Source of the DNA: Sphingomonas bacterium
GTDB taxonomy: Bacteria > Pseudomonadota > Alphaproteobacteria > Sphingomonadales > Sphingomonadaceae
Assembly (NCBI RefSeq): GCF_903643065.1
Contig: NZ_CAHJWX010000082.1
Location: 1 to 7,263, forward strand
Direction of reading: 5' to 3'
DNA: 7,263 nt
Shown piece by piece: positions 6,409 through 7,263 of the stretch. Below the pieces are notes generated by a model. It did not search any database, was not told the DNA's origin, and saw only the letters and a program-made list of their open reading frames with translations. The position numbers and the translations under genes are program-made. The first letter of the stretch is position 1. Each line of letters starts with the position of its first letter.

Positions 6409-7263
6409 CCGTCGGCGCCCGGATCGGCGGCGCGCACCAGCAGCCGCTCGGTGAAGGACAGGGTGAAGCAGGCGCCGGCCCGATCGGTCCGGTTCGCGGC
6501 GCGCACCGCGATCCCCATCGCCTCGGCGAAGCCCTTGACGATCGCCAGCCCCAGGCCGGTGCCCTTGGGCGAGCGGTCGGACCCCTCCAGCCGGCGGAAC
6601 GTCTCGAACACCTCGGCCTCGTGCCCCGGCGGCAGGCCCGGCCCCTCGTCCAGCACCGACATCTCCAGCTCGTGGTAGCGACGCTCGGCGCGGATGGAGA
6701 TCGGGGTGCCCGCGTCGGCGTAGCGGCCGGCGTTGTCGAGCAGGTTGAGCAGGCAATGGTGGAACAGCTGCGGATCGACCGTCACCAGCGGCAGGTCGGG
6801 CGCGACCGCCAGCTGGATCGCGTGCCCTTCCAGCGAGCGCCGGGTGTCGTGCACGGCGGCGGCGACCGCGTCGGTCAGGTCGACCGGCTCGACCGCCAGC
6901 TTGAGCGCGCCCGCCTCGACGCGCGCCATGTCGAGCAGGTTGGCGATGAAGCGGTTGAGCCGCATCGCCTCCGCCTCGATCATCGCCAGCAGCGGCTCAT
7001 CGAGGCGGCGGCGCAGCTCGGACGCGGCGGCGAGCACGGAGGTGAGCGGCGTGCGCAGATCGTGGCCGACCGACGACAGCAGCGCCGAGCGGAGCCGGTC
7101 GCGCGTGCGCACCGCCTCCACGTCGCGCATCTCCGCCTCCAGCCGCAACCGTTCCAGCGCCAGCGCGGTCTGGTCGGCGAGGCTGACCAGCAGCTGGAGC
7201 TGGTCCGCGCGCACTGGCTCGGCGCCGTCCTCGCGCGCGATGCCCAGCACCGCCAGCACCCGC
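6405..7263 (-). CDS. kdpD: KdpD, potassium/osmosensing histidine kinase (C-terminal part only)
   Basis: This is the C-terminal end of the membrane sensor kinase that phosphorylates KdpE. The frame is open to the right edge, so the N-terminal KdpD/Usp-like region and the four membrane segments lie outside; the GTG at 7259 is an internal codon. About 285 residues are visible. They comprise the end of a GAF domain (VRADQLQLLVSLADQTALALERLRL), a coiled linker, the H-box with phospho-acceptor His (SSVGHDLRTPLTS, His codon 7064-7062), the N-box (HHCLLNLLDNAGRYAD), G1 (DEGPGLPPG), an F-box-like VFETFRRLEGS, and G2 (GTGLGLAIVKG). The GACFTLSF end matches the E. coli KdpD ending. The gene ends with TGA at 6407-6405, overlapping the kdpE ATG by 4 nt. 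In most proteobacteria kdpFABC precedes kdpD, so those genes are expected beyond the right edge. All catalytic motifs in view are intact. Confidence 0.94.
   Translation of the reverse strand, partial: RVLAVLGIAREDGAEPVRADQLQLLVSLADQTALALERLRLEAEMRDVEAVRTRDRLRSALLSSVGHDLRTPLTSVLAAASELRRRLDEPLLAMIEAEAMRLNRFIANLLDMARVEAGALKLAVEPVDLTDAVAAAVHDTRRSLEGHAIQLAVAPDLPLVTVDPQLFHHCLLNLLDNAGRYADAGTPISIRAERRYHELEMSVLDEGPGLPPGHEAEVFETFRRLEGSDRSPKGTGLGLAIVKGFAEAMGIAVRAANRTDRAGACFTLSFTERLLVRAADPGADG

Noticed and set aside
5920..6678. A 252-codon plus-strand frame opposite kdpE/kdpD.
   Set aside because: It is the complement of well-supported receiver and kinase domains and has no recognisable motif of its own.
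5719..6756. A longer version of kdpE with about 115 extra N-terminal residues.
   Set aside because: The extra part is the antisense-strand kdpD coding region read in another frame. ATG 6408 gives the normal receiver start and an ATGA overlap with the kdpD stop.
1..7263. CRISPR arrays, insertion sequences, tRNA or rRNA genes, integrase or attachment sites.
   Set aside because: No repeat-spacer pattern, transposase motifs, cloverleaf or rRNA-like stretches were seen; composition is uniform and nearly all of the window is coding.

Overview
The window is very GC-rich with strong GC3 bias. The TonB-dependent receptor has the 'DVIVTA.KRAENIQ.VPLAVSVI' plug start common in Sphingomonadales. I infer an alphaproteobacterium, probably a sphingomonad; no 16S or other marker gene is present to confirm this.

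Left block (+ strand, 1-5286). Three consecutive genes look like one operon for taking up and degrading a glucuronic-acid-containing glycan. They are the 3' part of a TonB-dependent outer-membrane receptor gene (1-2220), uxuA encoding mannonate dehydratase (best start 2252, ends 3427), and a secreted glycoside hydrolase family 2 enzyme (3424-5286). The hydrolase has both catalytic glutamates and the NxK motif that marks uronic-acid-recognising beta-glucuronidases. The receptor-uxuA gap is 31 bp, and uxuA and the GH2 gene overlap by 4 bp (GTGA). Inferred logic: the receptor imports an oligosaccharide or glucuronide, the periplasmic GH2 enzyme releases glucuronate, and UxuA dehydrates D-mannonate to 2-keto-3-deoxygluconate in the cytoplasm. 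The other steps (transporter, UxaC, UxuB, KDG kinase) are not in the window and may lie to the left.

Middle (5287-5718). After the GH2 stop there is a GC-rich hairpin that may be a weak terminator. A minus-strand ORF (5611-5135) then has a two-helix hydrophobic N-terminal half that looks like a real small membrane protein. Its C-terminal tail runs antisense into the GH2 gene and is doubtful. Between its start and the kdpE stop is a 107-bp non-coding stretch with three GCATAG copies spaced in multiples of 11 bp, in a locally AT-richer patch.

Right block (- strand, 7263-5719). The 3' end of kdpD (sensor kinase) and complete kdpE (OmpR-family response regulator) overlap by 4 bp (ATGA). They form the potassium/turgor two-component system; kdpFABC is expected beyond the right edge but is not visible.

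Nothing here amounts to a wholly new system. The points most worth a second look are the receptor/uxuA/no-loop beta-glucuronidase module, the phased repeats beside kdpE, and the small membrane protein with its convergent overlap.
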